NCBI GenBank assembly: GCA_937923745.1
Contig: CALDUO010000041.1
Span: forward strand, 1-48,346
DNA: 48,346 bases
Direction: 5' to 3'
From: an uncultured Granulosicoccaceae bacterium
GTDB taxonomy: Bacteria > Pseudomonadota > Gammaproteobacteria > Granulosicoccales > Granulosicoccaceae
The notes beneath the pieces are model-generated. The model saw nothing but the letters and a program-made list of their open reading frames with translations. It made no database searches and was not told the DNA's origin. This document shows, piece by piece, positions 17,417 to 25,991 of the stretch (the stretch's first letter is position 1; every line of letters begins with the position of its first letter). The translations under genes were made by a program, and so were the position numbers.

Positions 17417-17576
17417 GCGCTCGTAATACTGCAGCTTTCTACCCACGCACGCTGGAAATTCAGATCAAGCACACTGTAAAAAACTGTGACATGACGGTCT
17501 CGAAAGCAGACTGAACGCTGGATTCCTGTTAAAACTCTACTACGCTTTACCAAAGCGAGCTAAAGAGTACCCCACA

Positions 17577-17762
17577 GTGAACAAAAAGAATCTGAACGAT
17601 ATCCGCGACATCCTCCATGACCTCTGGAAAAGCCTGCCAGCCGTCAAGACTCGCTACAGCCAAGAAGTAGTCGCTCGGCACATGGCCCTAATCGCGTATT
17701 ACCAGAAACAATACGACAGTCTGCACGACCAGCTGTCCTCAAACGCTGTACAACCGGCGTAA
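17577..17762 (+). CDS. Small helical hypothetical protein
   Basis: 61-aa protein beginning at GTG 17577 (MNKKNLNDIRDILHDLWKSL) and ending SNAVQPA. It is predicted largely helical, with no signal peptide or membrane segment. I do not recognise a family. Support is modest: coding-like composition, no overlap with other genes, and a strong hairpin just after the stop codon. The region AKER-like purine stretch upstream (AAAGAGTACC) is a weak ribosome-binding site. Confidence 0.45.
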   Translation: MNKKNLNDIRDILHDLWKSLPAVKTRYSQEVVARHMALIAYYQKQYDSLHDQLSSNAVQPA

Positions 17763-17777
17763 GTCAAGAACAAGCAA

Positions 17778-17802
17778 CAGCCGGGCGTGTCAAGCCCGGC
17801 TG
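17778..17802. terminator. Perfect 9-bp hairpin after the 61-aa gene
   Basis: CAGCCGGGC and GCCCGGCTG form a perfect 9-bp stem around GTGTCAA, 16 nt past the stop codon at 17762. There is no immediate T-tract, so termination is likely but not certain. Its right arm (AAGCCCGGCT) resembles the unit of the array that begins 27 nt further on. Confidence 0.55.
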
Positions 17803-17828
17803 AATCCCGCCTCGCGGCACTTTTACCC

Positions 17829-17948
17829 AACAGCCCGGTATCTAAACAGCCCGGTATCTAAGCAACCCGGTATCTAAACAGCCCGGTATCGAGGCAGCCC
17901 GGTATTTAAACAGCCCGGTATCCAGACAGCCAATATCCAAACTGCCGG
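17829..17948. repeat. 16-bp tandem array, seven copies plus a partial one
   Basis: Consensus AACAGCCCGGTATCTA. Copies begin at 17829, 17845, 17861, 17877, 17893, 17909 and 17925, with a decayed eighth (ACTGCCGGG). The first two are identical; later ones differ at 1-4 positions. Copies are directly contiguous with no spacers, so this is not a CRISPR. Confidence 0.93.
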
Positions 17949-18283
17949 GAAAAAAACCTCCCCGGCAAGATTCACCCCTAGGTTAACCAAACAACAACCA
18001 TCCGGAAAACCCTCTCGCCTGGCAACAATTCGTGCGCCGCAGAACCGTGGAAGTACGGACCGTCAAATACAACCTCTGGACTCGACAAGGCTGCCTACCC
18101 GCGCTGACGTTTATTGACCTACGTCTCAAAACGCGCACAATGCTAACTAATCCGCACCATTTTGCTGAGAGCGTGGCACATCCGTTTGCCACTACCCCCT
18201 AAAATCAGGCAACAATTAAAATACACCTGATTGAAGCATCTGCGCCAACGCGGAGAATTGCCAAGACGGACAGGGAATCACTC

Positions 18284-20176
18284 ATGATCAGCATAGAACT
18301 GATGGCCATCATGGCGATCATTGGATACATGGCCTTTGTGTTTATCGCGGAGTCATTTAATCCATTTTTTATATCGCGACGACGACGCAAGCGAGTCTTG
18401 CACGCTGTCGGCATCATGGTCGCGGCAATGATTGCGTCGTCCCCACTGGTGCTACACATATGGCCGAAGACCAACCTTCGGGAGCAGCTCAGTCTTATCC
18501 TGCTCGTCCTGCTCGCATCATTGGCATGTCTGATCGTCCTCTACAGCATTTATTACCTGTACTCACGGCTATTTACTCAAGAAGCTGACACCGATACCCG
18601 AGGTGTGCTGCGCACCGAGTCGGAATCCACGGCCAACCTGCTCACCAACAAGGCTGGCGCACCCACTAAAATCAACCACGACGAGGACACCGCCGAACCC
18701 AATACGCCGCCCATTGAAATCAATGCGGACAGAATGTTTGATGCGAACCTTGAAGCAGCGTTGGAGTCAGCCGACGCAGATCTGAAAATAGCCAAAGCCA
18801 ATGACACCATGGGGCTCTCGACGCAACTGCGGCGACCAGAGGCGTTGTCAGTGAACGCCAAAACGGATGTCGGCGATTTTACGCACACCGATGGCGTGAT
18901 CGTTGAGGCCGAATGGAGCGAACCGGTTGATACAGCCAAAGGTGCAGCAACCAGCGTTGCAGCCAACATCACTGCAAGCGTCGCGGCGGGTAGTAAGGAT
19001 GATCAACCGACTCGCAGCGAGCAGAGGGCGACTTTCGGCAGTAGCGACGCACCCAAAACAAACGCTGCATTAGCGTCAGACGTTATGACCAACAGACCGG
19101 CAGCACCTGTTTCAGCCTCTTCGTCTGCAGTTATTTCCGCCAATAATATTTCCGCCAATAAACACGATACGGTTGTTGACGCGACCACACAGACTCCCGC
19201 CGCGCCGATAACAACACCCGCGAAACACACAGAACCACCGGCAACTGTCGATGCAATTGGTGGCGCCATTGGCGATGCCAACGATATTGAACGTCAAAAC
19301 GCTGCTACCAATCTGCCAAGTGCCGCCGCCAAAGACACTAAAGAGCGGATACCAGAACCTGTGCTCTCTCCAACGCAGACTGATACACAGGGACAGGTAC
19401 AGCCCCAGACTCAGGTACAAACTGGAGCACAGGCCAAAATACAACCGCAGGATCCTGTAGCTGCCAATACGTCGCCTGAGCTGACAAAAGAATCGATGAA
19501 AGAACCGAACGTCGAAGCGGCAGGTAATCCGACACCGGAAGAGTCGGGGAAAACGGCTGACGATAGTGTGCAGGCGAATGAAATCGCAGCTGCGTTAAGT
19601 GCAATAAAGGGTAAAACGACACAGCTTCGTTCTACGATAGAACAGGTTTCTGATCAGCAAATCATCGGACAGCAGACTGCCGCATCACTTAAAAAGAAAC
19701 AACAGGAACAGCTGAGTATCCAGCGGCGGGAAATCAACCGACAGGCACATCAAGTGCGTGAGTTGGAATCTCGCGAGCAACAACGAACCCTGGAAATGAA
19801 CCGTCTCGACAAACTCCACAACGCAACTGATTCGCTGTTGCAGGCACAGAGAGATCAGTTGGAAGAGGCTCGACATTTCCGAGCGCAGGCAGAGCGTCTA
19901 CTGACAGCACGTGAGCAGGCACTACAGAGCCGTGAAAAAGCGATTGAAACCCAGCGACATGAACTCGAAAAGTCACGATCAGTGGCCAAAAAGGCCGCAC
20001 TGGCAGCCAGAAAAGCTGCGCTGGCGCATCAACAGGTAAAAATCAGCATGCTCCGGGAACAAGTCGCCAGAAACAAGACGGAGAAACGCGCTCAGAAAGC
20101 TGTTTTGATCGCAAAAGACGCAATCTCTCGACTCGCTAATGAAGAGCAACGCAATAAAAACCGCTCCACCACCTAA
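18284..20176 (+). CDS. Membrane-anchored protein with disordered middle and C-terminal coiled coil
   Basis: 630-aa protein of unknown function. Three hydrophobic helices lie at the N-terminus (about 4-24, 38-60 and 66-92), with a basic RRRRKR loop after the first. Residues about 100-420 are low-complexity and rich in Ala, Thr, Asn, Pro and Gln, so probably disordered. Residues about 430-625 are rich in Glu, Gln, Lys, Arg and Ala with few Pro or Gly and heptad-like spacing, indicating a long coiled coil (VRELESREQQRTLEMNRLDK region). The start ATG has AGGGA upstream. It could act as a cytoplasm-facing scaffold. No enzymatic motif seen. It precedes the HiPIP gene by 78 nt. Confidence 0.75.
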   Translation: MISIELMAIMAIIGYMAFVFIAESFNPFFISRRRRKRVLHAVGIMVAAMIASSPLVLHIWPKTNLREQLSLILLVLLASLACLIVLYSIYYLYSRLFTQEADTDTRGVLRTESESTANLLTNKAGAPTKINHDEDTAEPNTPPIEINADRMFDANLEAALESADADLKIAKANDTMGLSTQLRRPEALSVNAKTDVGDFTHTDGVIVEAEWSEPVDTAKGAATSVAANITASVAAGSKDDQPTRSEQRATFGSSDAPKTNAALASDVMTNRPAAPVSASSSAVISANNISANKHDTVVDATTQTPAAPITTPAKHTEPPATVDAIGGAIGDANDIERQNAATNLPSAAAKDTKERIPEPVLSPTQTDTQGQVQPQTQVQTGAQAKIQPQDPVAANTSPELTKESMKEPNVEAAGNPTPEESGKTADDSVQANEIAAALSAIKGKTTQLRSTIEQVSDQQIIGQQTAASLKKKQQEQLSIQRREINRQAHQVRELESREQQRTLEMNRLDKLHNATDSLLQAQRDQLEEARHFRAQAERLLTAREQALQSREKAIETQRHELEKSRSVAKKAALAARKAALAHQQVKISMLREQVARNKTEKRAQKAVLIAKDAISRLANEEQRNKNRSTT

Positions 20177-20254
20177 TACAAGGTCGTCACACTTCAGATC
20201 AACGGGTTTTCTGACGCTATACTCCGATAACAGACGTTAACCTTAGGCGGTTCT

Positions 20255-20578
20255 ATGAGCGATAATTCAACTTGTGACAAAACCAGGCGAACTCTGCTGG
20301 GCGCTGGTCTCGCAGCAATACCGGTTGTCAGCGCAGTCGGGGTTTCATTACTGGCAGGCGCTCCGAAAAACGCTCTCGCAGCGGACATGGTCAATCCGGA
20401 TTCCGCTCAAGCCAAAGCGCTGAGTTACGCTAGCGTGTCCACCAAAAACGGGCAGACTTGCAGCGGTTGTACCCTGTTTCAGGGCGACGCCGGGGCAAAG
20501 TCAGGCAGTTGTCCATTGTTTGCCGGCGAAATGGTAGCAGCAGGCGCCTGGTGTAGCGCGTGGGTGCCTAAAGCCTAA
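20255..20578 (+). CDS. High-potential iron-sulfur protein (HiPIP), Tat-exported
   Basis: 107-aa periplasmic electron carrier. A twin-arginine signal (KTRRTLLGAGLAAIP) with an AxA-type site near residue 42 implies export after cofactor insertion. The mature part, about 65 residues, holds the four cluster ligands C69, C72, C86 and C100 in TCSGC, GSCPLF and AWCSAW, the HiPIP spacing for one 4Fe-4S cluster. Such proteins shuttle electrons from the bc1 complex to terminal oxidases or reaction centres. It has its own upstream AGG-type ribosome-binding site. Confidence 0.93.
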   Translation: MSDNSTCDKTRRTLLGAGLAAIPVVSAVGVSLLAGAPKNALAADMVNPDSAQAKALSYASVSTKNGQTCSGCTLFQGDAGAKSGSCPLFAGEMVAAGAWCSAWVPKA

Positions 20579-20782
20579 ATCAACACTCCGATTTACGCGA
20601 TACCCCGGCTGGCGTCATGGACGATGCCCTGTCCGCGTCGGGGTTGTGTATTGAGCGATGCCATGGGGCATGACTTGCGGTAAATCTTGCCGCACCTTCG
20701 GTCGCGTCTCTGGCTCAGTCTCTGGTCCCTTCTCCGACCAACTCTCCGGGGGTTTGGCCAGGGCGAAAGCGCTGATCGCTGA

Positions 20783-21244
20783 TTAACCTTTCGGCGTGTA
20801 AGGCACGACCGGTTCGTCATTGGCAATCCAATGGCGAATACCCTTGGTTAAATTGTGTACTCGGCTGCCACGCTCTCCCTGAGCACCGTACTGGGGTATA
20901 CGCTCGAGTAATCGGGAGATGTTGCCGGTTCGACCTCCAACTTCGCAAATCAACACAAACGGAGTGCCGTCAGGTGCGATTGCGTCCAGGTCTTTTAGCC
21001 ATTGCTCGATATCGTATCGGCCGCGCTTATCGAAAAAGGTCAGCAAATGACTGCCCTCGATCGTACCACTGCGTTGCCACTCATCTTCTCGCCTGACATC
21101 AACCAATACAACGCCCTGCTCACGCAACGCCTTGAGCTCTTCGTTACTGACCTGTTCCACTTCAGCCATCCCGGTCAACGGAAACAAGATTAGCGCAAGA
21201 ACAAGGTATCTGATTGAAGAGTACAGTCTGAAGTGTTGCATCAT
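20783..21244 (-). CDS. Exported rhodanese-domain protein
   Basis: About 153-aa protein with an N-terminal hydrophobic signal (YLVALILFPLTGMA region) followed by a rhodanese domain (about 25-150): VVLVDVRREDEWQRSGTIEG and the active-site loop FVLICEVGGRTGN with the catalytic Cys. The loop CEVGGRT is a variant of the usual CRSGxR. I chose the ATG at 21242-21244 because upstream residues are not signal-like. It is probably periplasmic or membrane-anchored and may bind or transfer sulfane sulfur. It follows the Ldh_2 gene by 40 nt. Confidence 0.82.
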   Translation of the reverse strand: MMQHFRLYSSIRYLVLALILFPLTGMAEVEQVSNEELKALREQGVVLVDVRREDEWQRSGTIEGSHLLTFFDKRGRYDIEQWLKDLDAIAPDGTPFVLICEVGGRTGNISRLLERIPQYGAQGERGSRVHNLTKGIRHWIANDEPVVPYTPKG

Positions 21245-21284
21245 GCTAAGCCATTCATTTGCTAAGGACTGAAACGACAGACCG

Positions 21285-22286
21285 CTAACTGGACGCAAGG
21301 TTCAACAGCTCGCCATGCCAGTCTTTCCTGATTCGGACGGTGCCTCGTTTTTCGGCTTGAGCAACTCGAGAGCTTGAGGCATCACCCGGCAACCGAATAG
21401 GCTGCGACTCATCAACACGCTTTTGTTGGCGAATGCGCTTGAGCAATTCATCGCAGCGCGGTACAAAATCAGGCGCAAGGACTGTCGGATTAATTGCCAG
21501 TAAACAATTGCCTCGATTATCACCCTGATCTCCGACAATACCCGCACCGGCCAATGGCCCGGTGAGCAATTCGAACATAAATGCAAGCCCAGAGCCCTTG
21601 GCACCGGCAAACGGGAGAAGTGCACCTTGCATTGCCTCGTGCGCATCGGTAGTGACGGTGCCAAAACGATCGATCGCTACGCCGGTTGGTAACGGAGCTC
21701 CGGTGCGCGCGTTGTCAATCAAAGCAAACCATGTGGTCATTGAAGTGGCCATGTCCAGCAGCACAGGCCCATGGCTTGTCGGCACCGCAAGCGCTATTGG
21801 GTTTGTGCCCAATGACGGTTCGACAGCACCGTTTACCGCCATGACTTTGGGTGAACCGGCCAAGACCATTGCAATCAACCCGGCCTCGGCGATACGGGAC
21901 GCGTAGAACCCGATACTGCCCGTTGACGATGACGTACCTCGTGTCACCGTCAGGGCCAACCCGCTCTTGAGTGCGGCGGATCGCGTGACGTCTGCTGCCG
22001 CTGTCATGACCACCATGCCGGGGTTGCCGTTACCTTCCAGACGATGCATGGCGTCAGATAACGCAACGATCTCCAGCGGAGTGCGATCGCTGGCGGGTAA
22101 CACCGTTTTTTCCAGGATCTTTAGTATGCCCTGACTTTTTCCACGTAGTTCAGCGTAGAGCAATACCCGGCACACAATCGCAGACTCGTCTTCAGTGAGA
22201 CCTAATCGACGCAAACACCGAATAATCAATCGCCGAAGATCATCAACAGTGATCTCAATCAAAGGCGGACTACCGGGTGTATTCAC
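21285..22286 (-). CDS. Ldh_2-family (malate/L-lactate/ureidoglycolate) dehydrogenase
   Basis: 333-aa NAD(P)-dependent oxidoreductase of the Ldh_2 family, which reduces or oxidises 2-oxo/2-hydroxy acids and some imino acids. Family features: VCRVLLYAELRGKSQGI near the N-terminus, GNPGMVVMTAA, SSTGSIGFYASRIAEAGLI, VEPSLGTNPIALAVPT, VLLDMATSM and LLPFAGAKGSGLAFMFELL. The order and spacing match the family. Substrate cannot be told from sequence. It is upstream of the rhodanese gene in the same direction. Confidence 0.88.
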   Translation of the reverse strand: MNTPGSPPLIEITVDDLRRLIIRCLRRLGLTEDESAIVCRVLLYAELRGKSQGILKILEKTVLPASDRTPLEIVALSDAMHRLEGNGNPGMVVMTAAADVTRSAALKSGLALTVTRGTSSSTGSIGFYASRIAEAGLIAMVLAGSPKVMAVNGAVEPSLGTNPIALAVPTSHGPVLLDMATSMTTWFALIDNARTGAPLPTGVAIDRFGTVTTDAHEAMQGALLPFAGAKGSGLAFMFELLTGPLAGAGIVGDQGDNRGNCLLAINPTVLAPDFVPRCDELLKRIRQQKRVDESQPIRLPGDASSSRVAQAEKRGTVRIRKDWHGELLNLASS

Positions 22287-22465
22287 AGCCCTACCGACAC
22301 GCAGATGGCGACAGCTCTGGAGAGTCTGTCGCTTCGATTTTTTGTAGTGTATGGGTTCGGTGGTTACGCACGATGCCGGTGGCGTTTTGTGGCGTTTTGG
22401 TGCGTGTTACCGGAGTTCCGGTGCGCCTGTGCTGATGTAGATTGTTGGATGAGCAAGAGGTCTCG

Positions 22466-22942
22466 TTATACCGGCAACACGTAAAATACACCGGCATTGA
22501 CCCGAGTGACTTCAACACGACGACCAATGTCTACATGATCAACACTGTCGTCATGTTCAAGATCAATTTCAACTCGCCAATCGACGCCGGAATAACGGGT
22601 TTGACCATGCTCGTTGGGTGTCAGAACCTGCTGCAATAAAAATTCATGGCCAATCAAATCACTACTGCGATCCTGTCCCATAGGCTTACCTGTCTGCAGC
22701 TGTTTTAACGGGCCCCACAATACGACAGCAGACAGCGCAGAAATAATACCAAACGCACCGACGGTAAAGATCCACTGCGCCGGTATTAACTGAAGCCAAA
22801 CAGCAATACCGGTTAACAGCGCGCCAATGCTACCAAACAATAAAAAACCGCTGCCAAGACCAAATGCGGTTACTTCAATCGCGAGAAAGACAAATCCGAG
22901 TATGATCCAGAACGTACCCGGATTCTCCATAATCCATCCCAT
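22466..22942 (-). CDS. NfeD-family membrane protein (short form)
   Basis: 158-aa protein with three or four membrane helices in the first 85 residues (WIILGFVFLAIEVTAFGLG, then LLFGSIGALLTGIAVWL and IFTVGAFGIISALSAVVLW). A C-terminal OB-like domain (about 95-158) includes TRYSGVDWRVEIDLEH and VEVTRVNAGVFYVLP. Short NfeD proteins pair with SPFH proteins in membrane microdomain organisation. The start overlaps the SPFH stop by one base (TAATG), so they form a coupled pair. Confidence 0.93.
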   Translation of the reverse strand: MGWIMENPGTFWIILGFVFLAIEVTAFGLGSGFLLFGSIGALLTGIAVWLQLIPAQWIFTVGAFGIISALSAVVLWGPLKQLQTGKPMGQDRSSDLIGHEFLLQQVLTPNEHGQTRYSGVDWRVEIDLEHDDSVDHVDIGRRVEVTRVNAGVFYVLPV

Positions 22943-23907
22943 TAGCCATTACCTCCCTGCCCGCTAAAAGCACCACTGGCATTCATCGCAGCGACAACTG
23001 CCATGCTTTCGGCCACAACACCGCCGGCTTCGGTTTTGTTACCGTCCATCAGCACGATGGTTGATTCTTTAGCGATCAGCTGTTTTGCCTCAATGGCCTT
23101 GGTGGCCAAGTCGAGCTGCATTGCTTTTTGGCCTTCTTCGGTGTTTGCTGCATCACCAACGGTCTTCAGTGCAGATGCCTGTGCCTCTGCAACGGTTCGG
23201 ATGGCCTCAGCCTCACCTTGCGCCTTGAGGATTTGTTGCTGCCGCTGCGCTTCTGCCTCAAGAATTTCAGCCTGTTTTTGCCCCTCTGCAACATTGATGG
23301 CAGATTGACGTTCACCTTCAGATTCCAGGACGACTGCGCGTTTGTCACGTTCGGCTTTCATTTGCCGTTCCATCGCCTCCAGTACACTTTTGGGCGGCGT
23401 GATGTCTTTGATTTCGTAACGTAAACACGTTGCACCCCAAGCGGCACCGGCTTCGTTTATCGCAGAGACAATAGCGGCGTTTAGCATTTCACGTTCTTCG
23501 AACGTTTTGTCGAGCGACATTTTACCGATCTCTGAACGCATGGTTGTTTGCGCGAGTTGAGTCACACCAAACGTGTAATCGTCGATACCATAGCTGGCCT
23601 TTTCGGGATCCAATACTTTCATATAGAGAACCCCATCAACGGTTAGCGTGATGTTATCTTGCGTGATAGCACTTTGCGACGGCACATCCAAAGCTCGCTC
23701 TTTCAGCGATACCCGGTAAGCCACTTTGTCGATGACCGGAAACATAAAATTTAGTCCAGCAGTCAAAGTTTTTCGAAACTTACCGAACCGCTCCACGACA
23801 AACGCCATGTTCTGAGGTACGAACTGCACGGAGTTGTTCAGAATCAGAATCACAATAACGGCCAAACCGAGCCAAAAGGCCAATGAAGAATTGATCAGTG
23901 CTTCCAT
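22942..23907 (-). CDS. SPFH/stomatin-like protein (QmcA/paraslipin type)
   Basis: 321-aa SPFH (band 7) protein. It has an N-terminal membrane helix (8-27), then VPQNMAFVVERFGKF and LTAGLNFMFPVIDKVAYRVS, typical of the QmcA/paraslipin branch. The band-7 domain ends near DITPPKSVLEAM and is followed by a charged helical region (about 190-265, EAEAQRQQQILKAQGEAEA) that drives oligomerisation in relatives. Together with the coupled nfeD gene it forms a standard stomatin-NfeD pair. Confidence 0.94.
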   Translation of the reverse strand: MEALINSSLAFWLGLAVIVILILNNSVQFVPQNMAFVVERFGKFRKTLTAGLNFMFPVIDKVAYRVSLKERALDVPSQSAITQDNITLTVDGVLYMKVLDPEKASYGIDDYTFGVTQLAQTTMRSEIGKMSLDKTFEEREMLNAAIVSAINEAGAAWGATCLRYEIKDITPPKSVLEAMERQMKAERDKRAVVLESEGERQSAINVAEGQKQAEILEAEAQRQQQILKAQGEAEAIRTVAEAQASALKTVGDAANTEEGQKAMQLDLATKAIEAKQLIAKESTIVLMDGNKTEAGGVVAESMAVVAAMNASGAFSGQGGNG

Positions 23908-24136
23908 CAGAATTCCTTGGTTAATTGATAAAGTGTATCGTGCGCAGCTCGCGAATAGGGACCCATATCGCCTTTCAGATTGTTAGCGTGTCCCGTCGAC
24001 AGAACACTGCGCTGTTGCTGGAGATTGATCCGCGATTCAGGACTACGTCACGAGCTACGCCATAGGCCAAAATAAATTGGGCAATGTGTTAACAGGTTAC
24101 GCGTGACCAGAGGCGGTTTCCAGACATAATCCGCCA

Positions 24137-24745
24137 ATGACACAGATTCGGTTTATCAGGGCTTTACATGCCGTGTTTTTACACACCAGGCTACCCGGTA
24201 CAAGGCAATTAACTTCGTGGCCTTCATCTACCGGGCTGTTACCTACAGGGCTGTTACGTACAGCGCCTTCATGTGCAAAGCCCTTACGTCCGGGGCAATC
24301 GCGCCAGCGCAGCGCATTGGTGCTCTTGGCACAGTTATTGTGGCAAACCTCAGTGTTCGCTGGTTCACCCGACGGTATGGTGTATCAGACCCGGCAGGCG
24401 ACGGCTGACACAACTGTCACCATCATTAAGACCGTTGCCCCATTGACCCCGTCTGTCGCTTCCCGGATACCGCTTATCGTGGGTACGCATCACACCGATA
24501 TCAAGATGCCTGTCGTGCTGTGTATCCATACAGATCTTTCGTTACACACGCTTGATACGGTTATGCACACGAATCTCACCGGCGTGAATACACTTGCGAC
24601 GAGCGGCTCAACAGTCGATGTGGTTAGGCACTCTGAGCACTGCAGAAAAACAGAGACTGCTGTACTGATCAAGATCCGCAATACCCATCAGGCGACCTTT
24701 GACCAGTTTGTCGGAGAGCTCGCGCTCACGGTCACTGCACGCTAG
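24137..24745 (+). CDS. Divergent pilin-like secreted protein (fifth member, opposite strand)
   Basis: 202-aa frame. The first 60 residues are Arg/Leu/Pro-rich and include a 15-bp DNA repeat, so the true start may be later (in-frame TTG/GTG near RSALVLLAQ). A signal-like stretch ends at VFAG. The remainder follows the pattern of the four neighbouring pilins: a first Cys in VVLCIHTD, a second Cys in EHCRKTE, and a terminal strand FVGELALTVTAR corresponding to their YTDTLTLLV ending. I infer a diverged fimbrial subunit, possibly minor. Transcribed toward the others. Confidence 0.5.
   Translation: MTQIRFIRALHAVFLHTRLPGTRQLTSWPSSTGLLPTGLLRTAPSCAKPLRPGQSRQRSALVLLAQLLWQTSVFAGSPDGMVYQTRQATADTTVTIIKTVAPLTPSVASRIPLIVGTHHTDIKMPVVLCIHTDLSLHTLDTVMHTNLTGVNTLATSGSTVDVVRHSEHCRKTETAVLIKIRNTHQATFDQFVGELALTVTAR
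24228..24295. repeat. 15-bp repeats inside the N-terminal codons of the plus-strand pilin-like gene
   Basis: CTACCGGGCTGTTAC (24228-24242) and CTACAGGGCTGTTAC (24243-24257) are adjacent. Looser copies follow (GTACAGCGCCTTCATG, CAAAGCCCTTACGTC). The 15-bp unit keeps the reading frame, encoding STGLLPTGLLRTA. Confidence 0.75.
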
Positions 24746-24794
24746 TCTGCTTTATTCACAGAGACAAACCCGTTACGCAACAAGTGGCTGGCGA

Positions 24795-25331
24795 CTACTG
24801 CGCAACAACCATGAGTAACAAGGTGTCCGAATACACGGCAGGTACGGCCGCCTCCAGCTTTTTCTGATCCAACAGCACTCTTAACATACCCGTGGCTCCA
24901 TCAGAGCAAGCAGGTGCTGTTGAGTAAGTATAGACCCTACGCGATACAACGCCGGATTGGAGCACCTCACGTTGTCGGAATTTGGACCCTGTGTGCCAGA
25001 AAAGTCGATAATCGACACGCGTATTGATGTCGTTGCTCAGGGCAAAAGTCTGCCCGGGCGTTAATCCCGTGACGAGAATTTTAAAAATGCCCCCACCAGA
25101 ATTACTGGTGATACAGACAGGGCTTTGCTGTGACCAGCGTTTGACGAATGGCGACCACAATCCGAAGTTGACATCACCCAAATCGTAGACGCCCTCAGCA
25201 CGCGCATAGGGAGCGCAGAGCAGTGTGATCCAGGTGGTTAGCAACAAGCTGGATATGAGCGCAACGTTCCTGAAGCGGCTGACAATCCCTGTTTGGATAG
25301 CTCTGGTTTGGATAGCTCTGGAAAGTGACAT
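24795..25331 (-). CDS. Pilin-like subunit, divergent (possible tip or minor pilin)
   Basis: About 178-aa exported protein. A long N-terminus with the duplicated AIQTRAIQTG precedes a signal helix (VALISSLLLTTWITLLCAPYARA). The mature part has the paired cysteines of the pilin group (SPVCITSNSGG and APACSDGATG) and the shared C-terminal AAVPAVYSDTLLLMVVAQ. It is the most diverged of the minus-strand set and lies furthest from the major pilin, fitting a minor or tip role. The ATG at 25331 was chosen over GTG 25343. Confidence 0.65.
   Translation of the reverse strand: MSLSRAIQTRAIQTGIVSRFRNVALISSLLLTTWITLLCAPYARAEGVYDLGDVNFGLWSPFVKRWSQQSPVCITSNSGGGIFKILVTGLTPGQTFALSNDINTRVDYRLFWHTGSKFRQREVLQSGVVSRRVYTYSTAPACSDGATGMLRVLLDQKKLEAAVPAVYSDTLLLMVVAQ
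25291..25320. repeat. In-frame 15-bp duplication in a pilin signal region
   Basis: GTTTGGATAGCTCTG occurs twice without mismatch (25291-25305, 25306-25320). Read on the minus strand it adds one extra copy of a five-residue phrase (RAIQT) just upstream of the signal helix. Confidence 0.9.
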
Positions 25332-25457
25332 CAGAGAATGCACTACTCGATGTTTAGGTGGGTACCACGCTGTCGTCTTCTACCACAGCGCTGTTGCAGT
25401 ATCCAAAAGCTATGCCGAGAAGGCTGTGCCATCGAAACGATGCAGAAGCGGCAGGAC

Positions 25458-25991
25458 TTATTGTGGACTAACGATCAATGTCAATAAGTCGGTATATATT
25501 CCAGGAGGTGCTGCGTTAAAAGAGGCACCATTGACAACCGGAGCGAAGAACAGATTGTGTGCGTTTAGAGACTGGCCGTCATCGCAATTAAGATCCAGGC
25601 TGCCGGGTAAGCCAGTACGATTGATAGTCGTGTCGGTGCCAACGTAGTCAAACCCGTTGGTGCCGTTTTGGGCGATATACGTGTACATCGTATAGTTCAT
25701 CGAATCCCCACCACTACTTTGTAAATTCAGGGATGCGCCACCGTTTTGGCTGATGATTTGAAGATCGTAGGATCCAGTCGAGCTAAAAACGCACAACCAT
25801 TCCCAACTATAACTGATACCGGCGAGTGTATCAGTCGCCGTAAATATCCCCACAAAATTATCATCGAGTTTTGATATTTGAACACTGTCCTCGACAGTGA
25901 TGGTGATTACCGAATCCTCTGTTGCGGCGAATGCAGACACAAACAGGCCACAGCAGCATAGAGCAGCGAACGTCTTAGCCAGTAATGTCAT
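25458..25991 (-). CDS. Fimbrial subunit (pilin) paralogue
   Basis: About 177-aa secreted subunit. The signal peptide is MTLLAKTFAALCCCGLFVSAFA. The ATG at 25989-25991 overlaps the stop of the preceding pilin gene (ATGA), which supports this start over the longer frame. Mature features shared with the set: an N-terminal strand (ITITVEDSVQISKLDD), first Cys in WLCVFSSTGSYDLQI, second Cys in SLDLNCDDGQS, and the ending AAPPGIYTDLLTLIVSPQ. The two cysteines probably form the intrachain disulfide seen in fimbrial subunits. Confidence 0.75.
   Translation of the reverse strand: MTLLAKTFAALCCCGLFVSAFAATEDSVITITVEDSVQISKLDDNFVGIFTATDTLAGISYSWEWLCVFSSTGSYDLQIISQNGGASLNLQSSGGDSMNYTMYTYIAQNGTNGFDYVGTDTTINRTGLPGSLDLNCDDGQSLNAHNLFFAPVVNGASFNAAPPGIYTDLLTLIVSPQ

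Larger units (their letters stand above)
17763..18283. other. Gene-free interval with hairpin and 16-bp array
   Basis: About 520 nt without a credible gene between the 61-aa gene and the 630-aa membrane protein gene. It holds the hairpin at 17778-17802 and the 16-bp array at 17829-17948. The remaining 330 nt show no convincing coding frame; the promoter of the membrane-protein gene should be in its right part. Confidence 0.6.

Noticed and set aside
17829-17948. CRISPR array
   Set aside because: The 16-bp copies are directly contiguous, with no spacers, and no cas genes are present.
18182-18201. tRNA-Leu fragment (attachment-site scar)
   Set aside because: The stretch GCCACTACCCCCT also occurs in the tRNA-Leu gene, but a 13-nt match is expected by chance in 48 kb. 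No integrase or second boundary is present.
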